Shown: positions 53,825 through 63,447 of the stretch, piece by piece
How positions within the stretch are numbered: position 1 is the first letter of the stretch
Layout of the letters: every line of letters starts with the position of its first letter
Origin: Mobilicoccus caccae
GTDB lineage: Bacteria > Actinomycetota > Actinomycetes > Actinomycetales > Dermatophilaceae
Direction of reading: 5' to 3'
NCBI RefSeq assembly: GCF_030161635.1
Contig: NZ_BSUO01000001.1
Location: forward strand, 2,709,199-2,773,198
DNA: 64,000 nucleotides
The notes under the pieces: model-generated
Databases searched by the model: none
What the model was told of the DNA's origin: nothing
Seen by the model: the letters and a program-made list of their open reading frames with translations, nothing else
Program-made: the position numbers and the translations under genes

Positions 53825-55126
53825 TCAGCGAGCGCCGCGCCGCAGGCGGCCGGCCACCCACGAGGCTGCGCGACGGACGGTCGGCACGGGACGTTCCCGC
53901 AGGTCGGACCACGCGCCGTTCGGCAGGGCGTAGCGGAACACCTTGCCCCATACCTGGGCGAGCTGCACCGGCAACGGGCCGCTCACGTACGGCAGGTCGT
54001 AGCGGGCGAACACCTCACGCACGCGCGGCGCGATCTCGGCGTAGCGGTTACTGGGCAGGTCGGGGTACATGTGGTGCTCGATCTGGTGCGACAGGTTGCC
54101 GCTCATGAGGTGCAGCGCCGGCCCGCCGGAGATGTTGGCCGAGCCGAGCATCTGCCGCAGGTACCACTCGCCGCGGGACTCCTCACCGATCGCCGACTTG
54201 GCGAACGTCTCGACACCGTCGGGAAAGTGCCCGCACACGATGATCGCGTTGGTCCACACGTTGCGCGCCAGGTTGGCCACGAGGTTGGCGCCCATCGTCG
54301 ACCGCCAGGAGGGGCCGGACACCAGCGGATGGACGATGTAGTCGCGCAGGACGTGCCGCCCGATCTTCTTGGCGACGGTCGCGCCGTCACGACGGAACCG
54401 CGCGGTCTCCTCCGGCGTGTGCCGCCCACGCCGCGAGATGTATCGATACACCTCGAGGTCGTACAGCGCGATGGAGTACTGGAAGAACAGCGCGTTGAGC
54501 ACGTTCCACACGGGCTGCAGGACGAACACCGGGTACCAGCGCTGGTCGGCGTCGACCCGCAGGATGCCGTAGCCGAGGTCGTTGTCGGCGCCGATGACGT
54601 TGGTGTACGTGTGGTGGAGCTCGTTGTGCGAGTGCTTCCACATCGCCGCGGGCGCCGCGTTGTCCCACTCCCACGTCGTCGAGTGGATCTTGGGGTCACG
54701 CATCCAGTCCCACTGGCCGTGCATGACGTTGTGGCCGATCTCCATGTTCTCGAGGATCTTGGCGACCGACAGACCGGCGGTGCCCAGCACCCACGCGACC
54801 CGGTTCTTGGACGCGAGCAGCACGATGCGCGAACCGAACTCGAGGCTGCGCTGCACGGTGACGAGACGGCGGATGTAGGCGGCGTCGGCAGCCCCACGCG
54901 AGGCGACGATCTCATCGCGCAACGCGTCGAGCTCGGCGCCGAGCGCATCGATCTGCTCGGTCGTGAGGTGGCCGGCGGGGTCGGGCTTGCCCGAGCCCTT
55001 GGGCGCCCAGTGGCGCTGCGTCGTCACGTGCGCGTCGAGTCGCGCGGGGAGTCCGCTGGTCGTGGTGGAGGCGGACGCGGTGCGGACGGCACCGGCGGGC
55101 GTGGGTCGGTCGAAGGTCAGGGTCAT
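53825..55126 (-). CDS. Membrane fatty-acid desaturase
   Basis: A di-iron integral-membrane acyl desaturase, 433 residues, like mycobacterial DesA3. It has the three histidine boxes: HNVMHGQ, HSHNELHHTYTN and HQIEHHMYPDLP, and hydrophobic helices between them. It would insert a double bond into an acyl-CoA or lipid, with electrons from the reductase encoded 10 bp upstream on the same strand. Length and boxes are complete. Confidence 0.93.
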   Translation of the reverse strand: MTLTFDRPTPAGAVRTASASTTTSGLPARLDAHVTTQRHWAPKGSGKPDPAGHLTTEQIDALGAELDALRDEIVASRGAADAAYIRRLVTVQRSLEFGSRIVLLASKNRVAWVLGTAGLSVAKILENMEIGHNVMHGQWDWMRDPKIHSTTWEWDNAAPAAMWKHSHNELHHTYTNVIGADNDLGYGILRVDADQRWYPVFVLQPVWNVLNALFFQYSIALYDLEVYRYISRRGRHTPEETARFRRDGATVAKKIGRHVLRDYIVHPLVSGPSWRSTMGANLVANLARNVWTNAIIVCGHFPDGVETFAKSAIGEESRGEWYLRQMLGSANISGGPALHLMSGNLSHQIEHHMYPDLPSNRYAEIAPRVREVFARYDLPYVSGPLPVQLAQVWGKVFRYALPNGAWSDLRERPVPTVRRAASWVAGRLRRGAR

Positions 55127-55136
55127 GAACGGCCTC

Positions 55137-56234
55137 CTAGAGGTCGATCTCGCACGGCCCGGCAGGGGCCGAGATGCAGGTCTGGACGATGACGCCGTCG
55201 CCGGGGGCGGCGCTGGTCAGGGCGCCGTTGCGCAGGTCGCGCACGGTGCCCTCGCGCAGCGGGACCGCGCACCCGAAACAGATGCCCATGCGGCAGCCGG
55301 ACGGCATGAGGACACCGGCGTCCTCCCCGGAGTCGAGGAGGGGGCGGGTACCGGCGGCATCGACGGCGATGCCTGTGCGGCGAAAGGTCACCGTTCCGCC
55401 CTCGCCGGTGGCGGCGAGCGCGGGCCGGAAGCGTTCGGTGTGGAGACGGGAGGCGAGTCCGGCACTCTCCCAGTGCTCCTGGGCGGCGTCGAGGAGTCCG
55501 GTCGGCCCGCAGGCCCAGGTCTCGCGCTCACGCCAGTCGGGCACGAGGGTGTCGAGCTCGGCGAGGTCCAGGAGTCCGGCCGTGGCTGTGTGTCGCTCGA
55601 TGAGCCGCGGCCCACCGGCGGCCGACAGCGAGCGCAACTCCGGGCCGAACACGACGTCGGCGGCGGTCGGTGCACTGTGCAGGACGACGGCGTCGCGAAG
55701 CTGTGCCGGCCGGTTGCGCAGCATGCCCATGACGGGGGTGATGCCGCTGCCCGCGGTGAGGAACAGCGCTGAGCGAGCAGAGGCCGGCGGCAGGACGAAC
55801 TCCCCCGCCGCCTGGTCGAGCATGACGAGCGTGCCGGGCGTCACCTCGTCGACGAGGTAGGCGCTGACGACGCCGCCGGGGATCTTGTTGACGGTGATGG
55901 CGAGACACCCGTCGGGTGCGTCGACGAGCGAGGTGAGCGAGTACGCGCGCCAGCAGCGCACGCCGTCGACGTCGACCCCGATCCGGACGTACTGCCCGGG
56001 CATGTGCCGACGCCATGCGCGGCCCGGCCGGATGTCGAGTGTTGCGGCGTCACGGGTTTCGGGGCGGCGCTCGACGATGCGGCCACGCAGGTCGGCGCCG
56101 AGGGTCAGGGGCGCGACGAGGCCGAGGTAGTCGGCGGGCAGCAGCGGTGTCGTCGCCAGTCGGGCCATCTGACCCAGGCGGGAGAAGACGGCCCGGGAGG
56201 CGCCGCGCACCCCGGGTGAGACAAGAAGCGACAT
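55137..56234 (-). CDS. Ferredoxin reductase partner of the desaturase
   Basis: A flavodoxin-reductase-like protein with a C-terminal plant-type [2Fe-2S] ferredoxin, 365 residues. The FAD site region is WRAYSLTSL, the NAD(P) site LFLTAGSGITPVMGML, and the cluster CRMGICFGCAVPL ... CISAPAGPC. The mycobacterial homologue (Rv3230c type) passes NADPH electrons to DesA3. It starts at ATG 56234 and is followed after 10 bp by the desaturase, so the two form an operon. Confidence 0.92.
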   Translation of the reverse strand: MSLLVSPGVRGASRAVFSRLGQMARLATTPLLPADYLGLVAPLTLGADLRGRIVERRPETRDAATLDIRPGRAWRRHMPGQYVRIGVDVDGVRCWRAYSLTSLVDAPDGCLAITVNKIPGGVVSAYLVDEVTPGTLVMLDQAAGEFVLPPASARSALFLTAGSGITPVMGMLRNRPAQLRDAVVLHSAPTAADVVFGPELRSLSAAGGPRLIERHTATAGLLDLAELDTLVPDWRERETWACGPTGLLDAAQEHWESAGLASRLHTERFRPALAATGEGGTVTFRRTGIAVDAAGTRPLLDSGEDAGVLMPSGCRMGICFGCAVPLREGTVRDLRNGALTSAAPGDGVIVQTCISAPAGPCEIDL

Positions 56235-56351
56235 ACTGCCACCCTGTTACACCGCTGGGGACAATGTCTTGACCGGATGACGTGAAGATCGAGCCGTTCT
56301 TTGGCCGCGGAGATCAGAAGTGGCTCATCGGCGCAGGTCGCACCAGTTGTG

Positions 56352-56897
56352 TCACGACGTGATCTCCCGGCTCCCGACCTCGTCGTGCATCTGCGTGAAC
56401 CAGTCGAGCGCGAAGCGGTGCGATGCGAGGCCGTAGGCCAGCGTCGCGCGCTGGTACACCGCCAGATCCCGGAGCTCGTCGGGGACGTCGACGGCCGCCA
56501 CCTGCGCCTCCAGGCGCTCCAGCTGCGCCAGGCCGGACTCGATGCGCGCCTGAATCCGCTCGAGCACCACGGGGCGCTCCGCCGCCGGCAGGTGGCCGAG
56601 GAAGTAGAGCCGCGAGAGCGCGGCGGCCTCCATGTCGCCCCCGACGAGGTCCCCAAGCATCCACTCGCGGAACGCAGCCTCCCCGATCGCCGTGACCCGA
56701 TAGGTCTTGCGCCCGCGGCCACCCTCCTCCTGACTCGCGATCTCGACGAGCCCCCGCTCCAGCAGCCCGTCGAGCGCGCGTTTGATGCTGCCGGAACTGG
56801 CGCTGTAGAAGAGCGAGACGCCCGCCTCGAACGCCTTGACGAGGTCGTACTGGCTCATCGCGCGGATGAGCAGGAGGCCCAGGATCACGTTCGCCAT
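56352..56897 (-). CDS. PadR-family transcriptional regulator
   Basis: A 181-residue PadR regulator: the winged helix MANVILGLLLIRAMSQYDLVKAFEAG, VSLFYSASSGSIKRALDGLLERGLVE, GRGRKTYRVTAIGEAAFREW, then a helical C-terminal dimer region. Its gene lies 117 bp upstream of the reductase-desaturase operon on the same strand, so it may control it. Signal unknown. Confidence 0.9.
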   Translation of the reverse strand: MANVILGLLLIRAMSQYDLVKAFEAGVSLFYSASSGSIKRALDGLLERGLVEIASQEEGGRGRKTYRVTAIGEAAFREWMLGDLVGGDMEAAALSRLYFLGHLPAAERPVVLERIQARIESGLAQLERLEAQVAAVDVPDELRDLAVYQRATLAYGLASHRFALDWFTQMHDEVGSREITS

Positions 56898-56940
56898 GTC
56901 GTCAAACTACCCCTTGCCGAACTCGACCTATCTAGTAGAC

Positions 56941-58051
56941 ATGTCTAGGAGGGTTGTCGACCGCGACGCCCACGGACCTCCAGGGGCCCCGATGCCACAG
57001 CACGCACACACCGCCCGCCTACGAACCGCCCTCGGCCGCCTCGGACGACACCGAGGGCCACACCCCGCGACGCAGATCCTCGTGACCTCCCCCGTCTGCG
57101 CCTCGAGTCCGGCGACCTCGACCGCCCGTTCCACATCGCGAGCATCGACAAGGTGATGACCGCGACCCTCGTGGCGCGACTCCTGGAGGAGGGACGCCTC
57201 CTGTTCGACTCGCCGCTGGGGGATCTCCTGCCCCGGTCGGTCACCGACGGCCTGCCGGCTGCACCGGGATTCGACGTCGCCCGCGACGTCACGGTCGAGC
57301 ACCTGCTCACGCACACGAGCGGCCTGCCCGACATCTTCCTACCGCCGCGGGGTCAGACCAGCGAGGCGTCGCTGCGACGCGTCGTCGCCACGCCGGATCG
57401 CAGATGGACCCGCGCCGAGCTCCTCGCGGCGGCACACACCATGTCCGCGGTCGGGCGGCCGGGTGAGCGGTTCCACTACTCCGACACCGCCTATCTCCTG
57501 CTGGGGCGCGTGGCGGAGGAGGTCGGCGGCGACGCCTACGCCACCCTGCTGCAGCGGTACGTCTTCACCCCCGCCGGCATGACCCGCACCTGCGTCCCCT
57601 TCGACGACGCCTGCGACCAGGCACGACTCGACGGCCTCGACATCGCGCCACTGTGGATCCGTGGCTCCGAGCTCAGCCGCCGGATGGCCCTCACCCTCGG
57701 CTGGGGCGGTGTCGTCGCGACGGCCGCCGACCTCGTCCGGTTCCAGCAGGCCCTGCACGGCGGACGCCTCGTCTCCCCGAGCACGTCGCCCACCTCACGC
57801 GGCGACGTCACCGGATGCGACCCGGAATCCACTACGGCGCAGGCGCGGTGACGATCCGGTTCGGCGAGTTCATGCCGGGCGCGCTCCGGGGACTTCCCGA
57901 GCCGGTCGGCGGCCTGGGCCTCACCGCGGCGCACCTGTTCTTCTACCCGCAGCAGCAGGCGCACGTCGTCCTCAACCTCCACTCCACCCGCGCGATGGGG
58001 GCGAGCTTTCGCACCCACATCGCCATCGCCAGGCTCCTCGCCACGAACTGA
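56941..58051 (+). CDS. Serine beta-lactamase / class C-like hydrolase, frameshifted twice
   Basis: A beta-lactamase-related serine hydrolase (class C or D-Ala carboxypeptidase fold). The catalytic S-x-x-K is SIDK in FHIASIDKVMTATL, the Y-x-N-like motif YSDTAYLLLG, and LLTHTSGLPD is typical. Three frames must be joined. The N-terminal frame ends TQILVTSP; one C added to CCCCC at about 57092 leads into RLRLESGDLD. A second added C at about 57780 (CCCC) leads from LVSP to EHVAHL and the end GAGAVTIRFGEF ... FFYPQQQAHVVLNLHSTRA. The restored protein is about 350-370 residues. No signal peptide is seen; its substrate is unknown. The start (56941 or ATG 56992) is uncertain. Confidence 0.76.
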
Positions 58052-58397
58052 CCGACGCCCGGCGCCGAACGGGCTGCCCCACAGGATGTCGGCGCCGAAG
58101 GTCCGGTCGTCCAGGTCGGCGTCGCCGTCGAGGCAACGCTGCAAAGAGTCGAGCCCGGTTGAAGTCAAGGGGCGGCCGGGGCACTCTGTTCTGCATGCAG
58201 GAGACCCTCGCGCCGAGCGCCGACCTGGGCGTCGGAGACGTCGCAGAGCCGGCGGCGCCGCACCGTCGGCCGTGCGGTTCTAGGGGTCACGGCATGCCTG
58301 CAGGATCACCCTCGCTGGGGACGACCGGTGGGGGCGTGGCGATCTCGGAGGGTTCGGTCGGGCCGACGGGCGACGACTCGGAGAAGGGTCGGAATCC
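58052..58397. other. Intergenic region with a gene remnant
   Basis: These 346 bases lie between the hydrolase and the PucR gene. Apart from a SnoaL-like remnant on the minus strand (58066-58168) I see no gene. The PucR ribosome site (GAGAAGG) is at its right end. Confidence 0.45.
58066..58168 (-). pseudogene. SnoaL/NTF2-like N-terminal remnant
   Basis: From ATG 58168 the minus strand encodes about 35 residues, including CLDGDADLDDRTFGADILWG and SPFGA, which read like the start of a SnoaL-type (NTF2 fold) protein. The similarity stops at about 58066, at the 3' end of the hydrolase gene. No continuation is seen in other frames. The call rests on pattern memory alone. Confidence 0.35.
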
Positions 58398-59600
58398 ATG
58401 GACGACGACGCGCACGACCCCCTGGTGACGCCCGCCCTGCAACTCGGCGACGACCTGCTCGCCCGCCTGCGCGACGCGGTGCCGCAGGTCGCCGACGAGG
58501 CCGTCGCCGCCATCGAGGACGGCATCCCCAGCTACGCCGACCTGCGCGGACGTGCCGGCCAGATGCTGCGCGAGGCCGTCGTGCTCGCGCTCGGCCACTT
58601 CCTCACCCTCGCCTCCCACAACGCCAACGCAGCCATGCCCGTGGCTCGCAGCACGTCGGCCGCCTACGACCTCGGACGCGGCGAGGCCCGCAGCGGACGC
58701 AGCATGGACGCATTGCTGGCCGCCTACCGCATCGGTGCACGGGTGAGCTGGCGTGGGCTGTCGCGCGTCGCGGCCGACGGAGGCCTGCCGGCGGCGGCCA
58801 TGGGCGGGTTCGCCGAGCTCGTGTTCGCCTACATCGACGAGCTCACCGCCGCCAGCGTGGCCGGGCACACCGACGAGCTCGAGACGACGGGCCGCGTCCG
58901 CGAGCGCTACCTGGAGCGACTCGCTCGCCTGCTCGTGGCGGGCAGTGGTGAAGAGTCACTGACCGACGCTGCGTCGCGGGCGGCGTGGGACCCGCCGCAG
59001 ACCCTGACGGCGGTGGCACTGCCGGCCACCCACGTCGCGGGCGCGCTCCCCCATCTCGATCCCCGCACCCTGCACGTCTCCGGTGACCTGCCGGGCCTCG
59101 ACGACGACACGGCGATCCTCCTCGTCCCCGAGGCGCGCGGCACCGGGCGGGCCGCTCTCCGCCGCGTCCTCGAGGGTCGCCGGGCGACGATCGGTCCGGC
59201 GCGGCCCTGGCTGCGTGTGCACGACTCGCTCACCCGCACCGTGCGCGGACTGACCCTGCCGCGCGGCCGATCACAGACCGTCGACCTTGACGACCGGCTC
59301 GTCGACCTCGTGCTCGGCGCCGATCCCGCGGCGCTCGCCGACCTCCGCGCGCAGGTGCTGGCACCACTGGCGGACCTCCGCCCGGCCACCAGGAGCGGTC
59401 TCGAAGCGACCCTTCGTTCGTGGCTGCTGCATCAGGGCCGTCGAGCCGACGTCGCGGCCGAGCTACACGTCCACCCTCAGACCGTCCGCTACCGGATGGG
59501 GCAGGTCCGCGAGGCCTACGGCGACAGCCTCGACGACCCCGCCATCGTCCTCGCCCTCACCATCGCGCTCGGAGCCCCGGCCACCGCCGAACGCCGTTGA
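58398..59600 (+). CDS. PucR/CdaR-family transcriptional regulator
   Basis: A 400-residue regulator. The N-terminal domain resembles the RsbR/GAF-like domain of actinobacterial PucR proteins (SMDALLAAYRIGARVSWRGL), and the C-terminal HTH_30 domain is clear: TRSGLEATLRSWLLHQGRRADVAAELHVHPQTVRYRM, GQVREAYGDSLDDP. ATG 58398 follows GAGAAGG. Such regulators often sit near desaturase or flavoprotein genes; the FAD reductase converges on it from the other side. Ligand unknown. Confidence 0.88.
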   Translation: MDDDAHDPLVTPALQLGDDLLARLRDAVPQVADEAVAAIEDGIPSYADLRGRAGQMLREAVVLALGHFLTLASHNANAAMPVARSTSAAYDLGRGEARSGRSMDALLAAYRIGARVSWRGLSRVAADGGLPAAAMGGFAELVFAYIDELTAASVAGHTDELETTGRVRERYLERLARLLVAGSGEESLTDAASRAAWDPPQTLTAVALPATHVAGALPHLDPRTLHVSGDLPGLDDDTAILLVPEARGTGRAALRRVLEGRRATIGPARPWLRVHDSLTRTVRGLTLPRGRSQTVDLDDRLVDLVLGADPAALADLRAQVLAPLADLRPATRSGLEATLRSWLLHQGRRADVAAELHVHPQTVRYRMGQVREAYGDSLDDPAIVLALTIALGAPATAERR

Positions 59601-60804
59601 CTAAGCGTCCTCCTCGTGCGCCGGGTCCTCGGCACGGGCCCCGGCCAACACCTCGGTGAGGGTGGCACCGGCGGAGATCAACGCCTCACCCCGCTCGTAG
59701 TCGTCGTCGGCGTTGTAGGTGAGGACACCCACGACGACGTCCGAGGCGTCGGCGTACCAGATCGTGAATCCCCCGGTCCGATCGACGACCTCCTCCTTCT
59801 CATGGCCGTCGCCCCACGCCAGGTACTTGATCGTGTGCTCACCGATGGTGCTGAAGAAGCCCGGGACGTCACTCCACGCCCGACGCTCTCCCTCCCCGGC
59901 GGCGGCGTTGGCGCCGGCGAGCTCGCCCATCGACAGGGCATCACCCCAGTGTTCGACCGGAATCGGGCGTCCCGCACCCGCGTTCAGAGCCCGGGACGCG
60001 TCGCCGACGACCCAGACGTCGGGGGCTGCAGCCAGGTACTCATCGGCAACCACGCGCCCCTCGTGCAGCTGCAGACCGGTGCCCTCGAAAAGCTCACCCG
60101 CCGCCGCCTCCACGCCGACGGCGGCCAGCACCAGGTCGGGCGCCAGCGTCGTGCCGTCATCGAGATGAACGGTGCGCGGAGCCTCCACCCCGGTCACGTT
60201 CACGCCCGTGCGCAGCTCGACCCCGAGATCGCCCAGCCACGAGGCGATCTGATCGCTCAGATGATGCCCGAGCCGGGCCTGCTGCGGACCATCCTCCGGC
60301 GTGACCAGCGTCGTCTCCACCCCGCGCAGGGCCAGCGAGGCCGCCGCCTCGCACCCGATGAACCCCGACCCGATGACCACCGCCGACCGCGAGCGCCGCG
60401 CCGCGGCGTCCAGAAGCCTCGCATCGTCCAACGACCGGAGCTGATGCACCTCGGCGTCGTCGTCGGCCACGGGAAAGGCCGAGTTGCGCGAGCCCGTCGC
60501 GAGAACGAGCTTGTCGAAAGCGAGCGCCTCCCCCGCCACCGTCGCCGTTCGCGCCTCCAGATCGATGTGGGTGACCGCCGAACCGAGGCGAACCTCCACC
60601 CCCGGCGGCACCTCGCCGATCGGAACCCCTCAGCCTCGGCCCGACCCGCGAGGACCTCCTTCGACAACGGAGGCCGCATGTACGGCTCGTCGATATCGGC
60701 CGAGACGAGGGCGACCGGACCCGGCCCCCGGACGCCACATAGCTCTTCACCGCGGAGACCCCGCCAGGCCCGCTCCCGATGACCAGAAGTCCATATCCAC
60801 TCAT
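59601..60804 (-). CDS. FAD-dependent NAD(P)H oxidoreductase (ferredoxin/rubredoxin reductase-like), frameshifted twice
   Basis: A two-dinucleotide-domain flavoprotein. From ATG 60804 the FAD motif reads LLVIGSGPGGVSAVKSY; the next block, PGPVALVSADIDEPYMRPPLSKEVLAG, is in a second frame; the rest, from about 60615, in a third: SAVVIGSGFIGCEAAASLAL (NAD site), DLVLAAVGVEAAAG and VWVVGDASRALN. One added G in GGGG runs at about 60730 and about 60630 joins all three into about 400 residues. It resembles rubredoxin or ferredoxin reductases; the partner is not adjacent. Confidence 0.82.
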
Positions 60805-60843
60805 GCACCGACCTATACCCCTCGCACGGGGGCTACGCCCACG

Positions 60844-60949
60844 CACGGGGGCTCCGCCCCCGTGTGCCCCCGTCAACTGCACCGACACGGCTACGCCGTG
60901 ACAACCCTGTCGTTCCGCCCGTTCAAGCTCGCTCCGCTCGCGAACGGGC
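60844..60949. repeat. Cluster of three palindromes (REP-like)
   Basis: Three hairpins follow each other in the gap between the FAD reductase and the cyclophilin: CACGGGGGC-TCC-GCCCCCGTG (60844-60864), CACGGC-TAC-GCCGTG (60886-60900) and GCCCGTTC...GAACGGGC (60917-60949). The first two share the pattern GGC-TNC-GCC. A related GGGGCTACGCCC stands just before at 60829-60840. Confidence 0.7.
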
Positions 60950-61059
60950 GGGCCGCTGCTCACCTCCGCTCGTCCCCTGACCCACCTCGTGTTGTGTCAT
61001 CGCCTGCAAGACAACCGGATCCCGGCCCACAGTGTGGCTCAGGTCACTAGGGTGCGTGC

Positions 61060-61758
61060 ATGATCCCTCGCGCAACGATCGCCACCCTCGCAGCCGGAGT
61101 CATCACGAGTGCAACGCTGCTCATGGCACCCTCGGCATCCGCCGGACAGCTCACCACCGCACCCGCGGATCGGCAGGGTCCGCCACAGAAGTGGGTCACC
61201 TGCACCTACACCCCCACACCCGACAACCCCGCCGCCCGACCCGTCGACGCACCCAAGAGCCGCACCCAGGCGGCGGGCATCGCCGAGCTCACCATCAAGA
61301 CCAACTACGGCCCGATGTCCTTCGTGCTGCAACGTGATTCGACGCCCTGCGGAGTCGCCAACATCATCAACCTCGCCAAGCAGAACTTCTACGACGAGAG
61401 CCAGTGCTGGCGCCTCACCGACACCAAGCGCCTCGGCGTCCTGCAGTGCGGCGACATCTACCGCCAGGAGGAAGGCGGCCCCGGGTACAAGTTCGACGAC
61501 GAGACGCACAAGAGCGACACCTACCCCCGCGGCACCCTCGCCATGGGCAACCAGGGCCCCGGCACCAACGGCAGCGAGTTCTTCGTCGTGCACAGCCACG
61601 CCAACATCGACCCCAACTACACGATCCTCGGGCGCATGAGCAGCGGCTTCGACACCCTCGACAAGATCACCAAGGCCGGGACGGTCGACCCCGACGGCGA
61701 CGGCCTCCCCACCCGCCCGGTCGTCATCTACGACGTCACGACCAAGACCCGTCGCTGA
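61060..61758 (+). CDS. Secreted cyclophilin-type peptidyl-prolyl isomerase
   Basis: A 232-residue exported cyclophilin that would help fold secreted proteins. The Sec signal peptide is at residues 1-28 (TLAAGVITSATLLMAPSASA). The cyclophilin domain has ELTIKTNYGPMSFVL, ANIINLAKQNFYDESQCWRL, LQCGD, GGPGYKFDDE, RGTLAMGNQGPGTNGSEFFV, close to other actinobacterial secreted members. TAGGGT (61048-61053), a TANNNT box, lies only seven bases before ATG 61060, so the message may be leaderless. Confidence 0.93.
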   Translation: MIPRATIATLAAGVITSATLLMAPSASAGQLTTAPADRQGPPQKWVTCTYTPTPDNPAARPVDAPKSRTQAAGIAELTIKTNYGPMSFVLQRDSTPCGVANIINLAKQNFYDESQCWRLTDTKRLGVLQCGDIYRQEEGGPGYKFDDETHKSDTYPRGTLAMGNQGPGTNGSEFFVVHSHANIDPNYTILGRMSSGFDTLDKITKAGTVDPDGDGLPTRPVVIYDVTTKTRR

Positions 61759-61834
61759 CCGGAGCTCGCCTCGCCGAGCAGAGGCCGCCTCGCCGAGCAG
61801 AGGTCGCGGACCATCCCCGCCGCCCAGCTCGAAC

Positions 61835-61872
61835 CGCCTCGGACCGCCTCCATGTGGGGGCGGTCCGAGGCG
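61835..61872. terminator. Bidirectional hairpin terminator
   Basis: A 14-bp perfect stem (CGCCTCGGACCGCC / GGCGGTCCGAGGCG) with a 10-base loop lies between the cyclophilin and the converging DinB-fold gene and can serve both. Confidence 0.85.
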
Positions 61873-61894
61873 TGTGGGGGTGTCGTGCGGCTGC

Positions 61895-62635
61895 TCAGAG
61901 CCAGCGGGGCGGCTCCGGAACGGCCACCGGCTCACCACCGCGGTGCGCCTCGAGCGCCGCGCCCGGCTCCTCACCGCGACCCGCGGCCCAGCGCGTGACA
62001 CCGACCAGCGGTCCGGTGACGACGACCACGTCGTCGCCCCGCTCGCCGAACGACGATCCGCCGTCGGTGATCTCCAGCGCCAGCCCGGAGTTCTGCTCGC
62101 GCTTGTCCCACAGCCCCCAGATCTCGGCGACGAGCCGCTCCTGGATGTCTGCGGGGATGTCGGAGAACGACGCGCCGGTCCCGAGGTCGACGGCGTGGAT
62201 CCACACCTCGCGCACGCGCATCCACGGTGTGTCCGACACCGGCCGGTCGACGCCCTGGGCCGTGACGATGCGCTCGCCCCACCGCTCTTCGGGCAACGAG
62301 GCCCAGCCCGCCGCGAGCGTCTGCTCACCGTCTGCGGCCAGCGCCCGGATCTCCGCGGGCGGGAGCTGGGCACCCTCCTGGATCTCGGCGTCGCGGTGAT
62401 CCGTCGAGGCGTACATGCGGTTCTCCACGCCCGTCCGGCCCCAGTCGACCAGGCGGGCCAGGGCGAACGCGTTGTGCCCGACGTGGGCGATGACGTGCCG
62501 GCGGGTCCATCCCGGCACAGCCGATGGGCCGTCCATGTCCTCATCGCTCAGCGCGGCGAGGACGCGATCGAAGTGCTCGGTCCCGGCATGGGCGAGGTCG
62601 AGCCAGTGCGGCGTGTCGTCATGACGAGCGGTCAT
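61895..62635 (-). CDS. Maleylpyruvate isomerase family mycothiol-dependent enzyme
   Basis: A 246-residue DinB-fold protein of the mycothiol-dependent maleylpyruvate isomerase family. The N-terminal four-helix domain holds VPGWTRRHVIAHVGHNAFAL (metal-ligand His), and WMRVREVWIHAVDLGTG supplies the second His group; the C-terminal lobe has an SCP-like start. True isomerases serve gentisate breakdown, but no gentisate genes are here, so the reaction is open. ATG 62635 was chosen by family fit. It lies 34 bases after the FMN reductase stop on the same strand. Confidence 0.84.
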   Translation of the reverse strand: MTARHDDTPHWLDLAHAGTEHFDRVLAALSDEDMDGPSAVPGWTRRHVIAHVGHNAFALARLVDWGRTGVENRMYASTDHRDAEIQEGAQLPPAEIRALAADGEQTLAAGWASLPEERWGERIVTAQGVDRPVSDTPWMRVREVWIHAVDLGTGASFSDIPADIQERLVAEIWGLWDKREQNSGLALEITDGGSSFGERGDDVVVVTGPLVGVTRWAAGRGEEPGAALEAHRGGEPVAVPEPPRWL

Positions 62636-62669
62636 GGCAGGACTCTCGCACACCGGCCGCCCGCGCGGG

Positions 62670-63344
62670 TCAGGCCGAAGCCCCGCTCCGCGCCAGGAGC
62701 TGCTCGAACGGGGTGACGTCGGCGACGTCGCCCCCTGCCGTGCCCGCACGCTCCGACACCGCACCGGCACCGGCCCGTGCGCGCGCACCGGCATCGACCC
62801 GCGCGGCACGACCGAGCACGAGGTCGGCCAGGTCCTCCGCGGCTCGGGAGACGCGCACCTCGAGCGCATCGCTGCCCTCGCCGAAGTCGGAGGTCGCCGC
62901 GTAGACACCGGTCGCCACCGGCGCCGCCCGTAGGTGGCTGAACAACGGACGCAGGGCGTGCTCGATGACGAGCGAGTGCCGTTCGGTGCCGCCGGTCGCC
63001 CCGAGGATCACGGGCATGCCCCGCAGGGTGCCCTCCTCGACGAGATCCATGAACGACTTGAACAGCCCGCTGTAGCTCGCCTGGAAGGTCGGGGTGACGA
63101 CGACGAGGGCGTCGGCCGAGGTCACGTCGTGCAGGGCGTCCCTCAGGGCACCGGTCGGAAACCCGGTGAGCAGGGCGTCGACCACGGCGTGCGCGTGGTC
63201 GCGCACCTCGACGACGCGGACCTCGACGTCGTCGCCGGTCCGGCTCAGGGCGACGCGCGCGGCCTGCGCCAGACGATCGGCGAGCATGCGCGTCGAACTC
63301 GGGGAACGCAGCCCGGCGCTGACGACGGTGAGTGCGTGAGTCAC
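62670..63344 (-). CDS. NADPH-dependent FMN reductase (CE1759 type)
   Basis: A 224-residue flavodoxin-fold reductase that would supply reduced FMN. It has LTVVSAGLRSPSSTRMLADRLA (phosphate loop), VVVTPTFQASYSGLFKSFMDLV and ILGATGGTERHSLVIEHAL. GTG 63344 follows GAAGGAGAG. It is encoded just downstream of a luciferase-like monooxygenase, the usual pairing of CE1759 and CE1758 families, so it is probably the FMNH2 donor for that enzyme. The C-terminal tail is Ala/Arg-rich. Confidence 0.88.
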   Translation of the reverse strand: MTHALTVVSAGLRSPSSTRMLADRLAQAARVALSRTGDDVEVRVVEVRDHAHAVVDALLTGFPTGALRDALHDVTSADALVVVTPTFQASYSGLFKSFMDLVEEGTLRGMPVILGATGGTERHSLVIEHALRPLFSHLRAAPVATGVYAATSDFGEGSDALEVRVSRAAEDLADLVLGRAARVDAGARARAGAGAVSERAGTAGGDVADVTPFEQLLARSGASA

Positions 63345-63447
63345 AGGACTCTCCTTCTTCAGGGGCAGAGGCCACCCCACCGGGCGGAGGAGGGGATCAC
63401 GTCCGATGGGGGGCGAGGTGGGGTGCGCGCGAGGGCGCGCACGGGGG

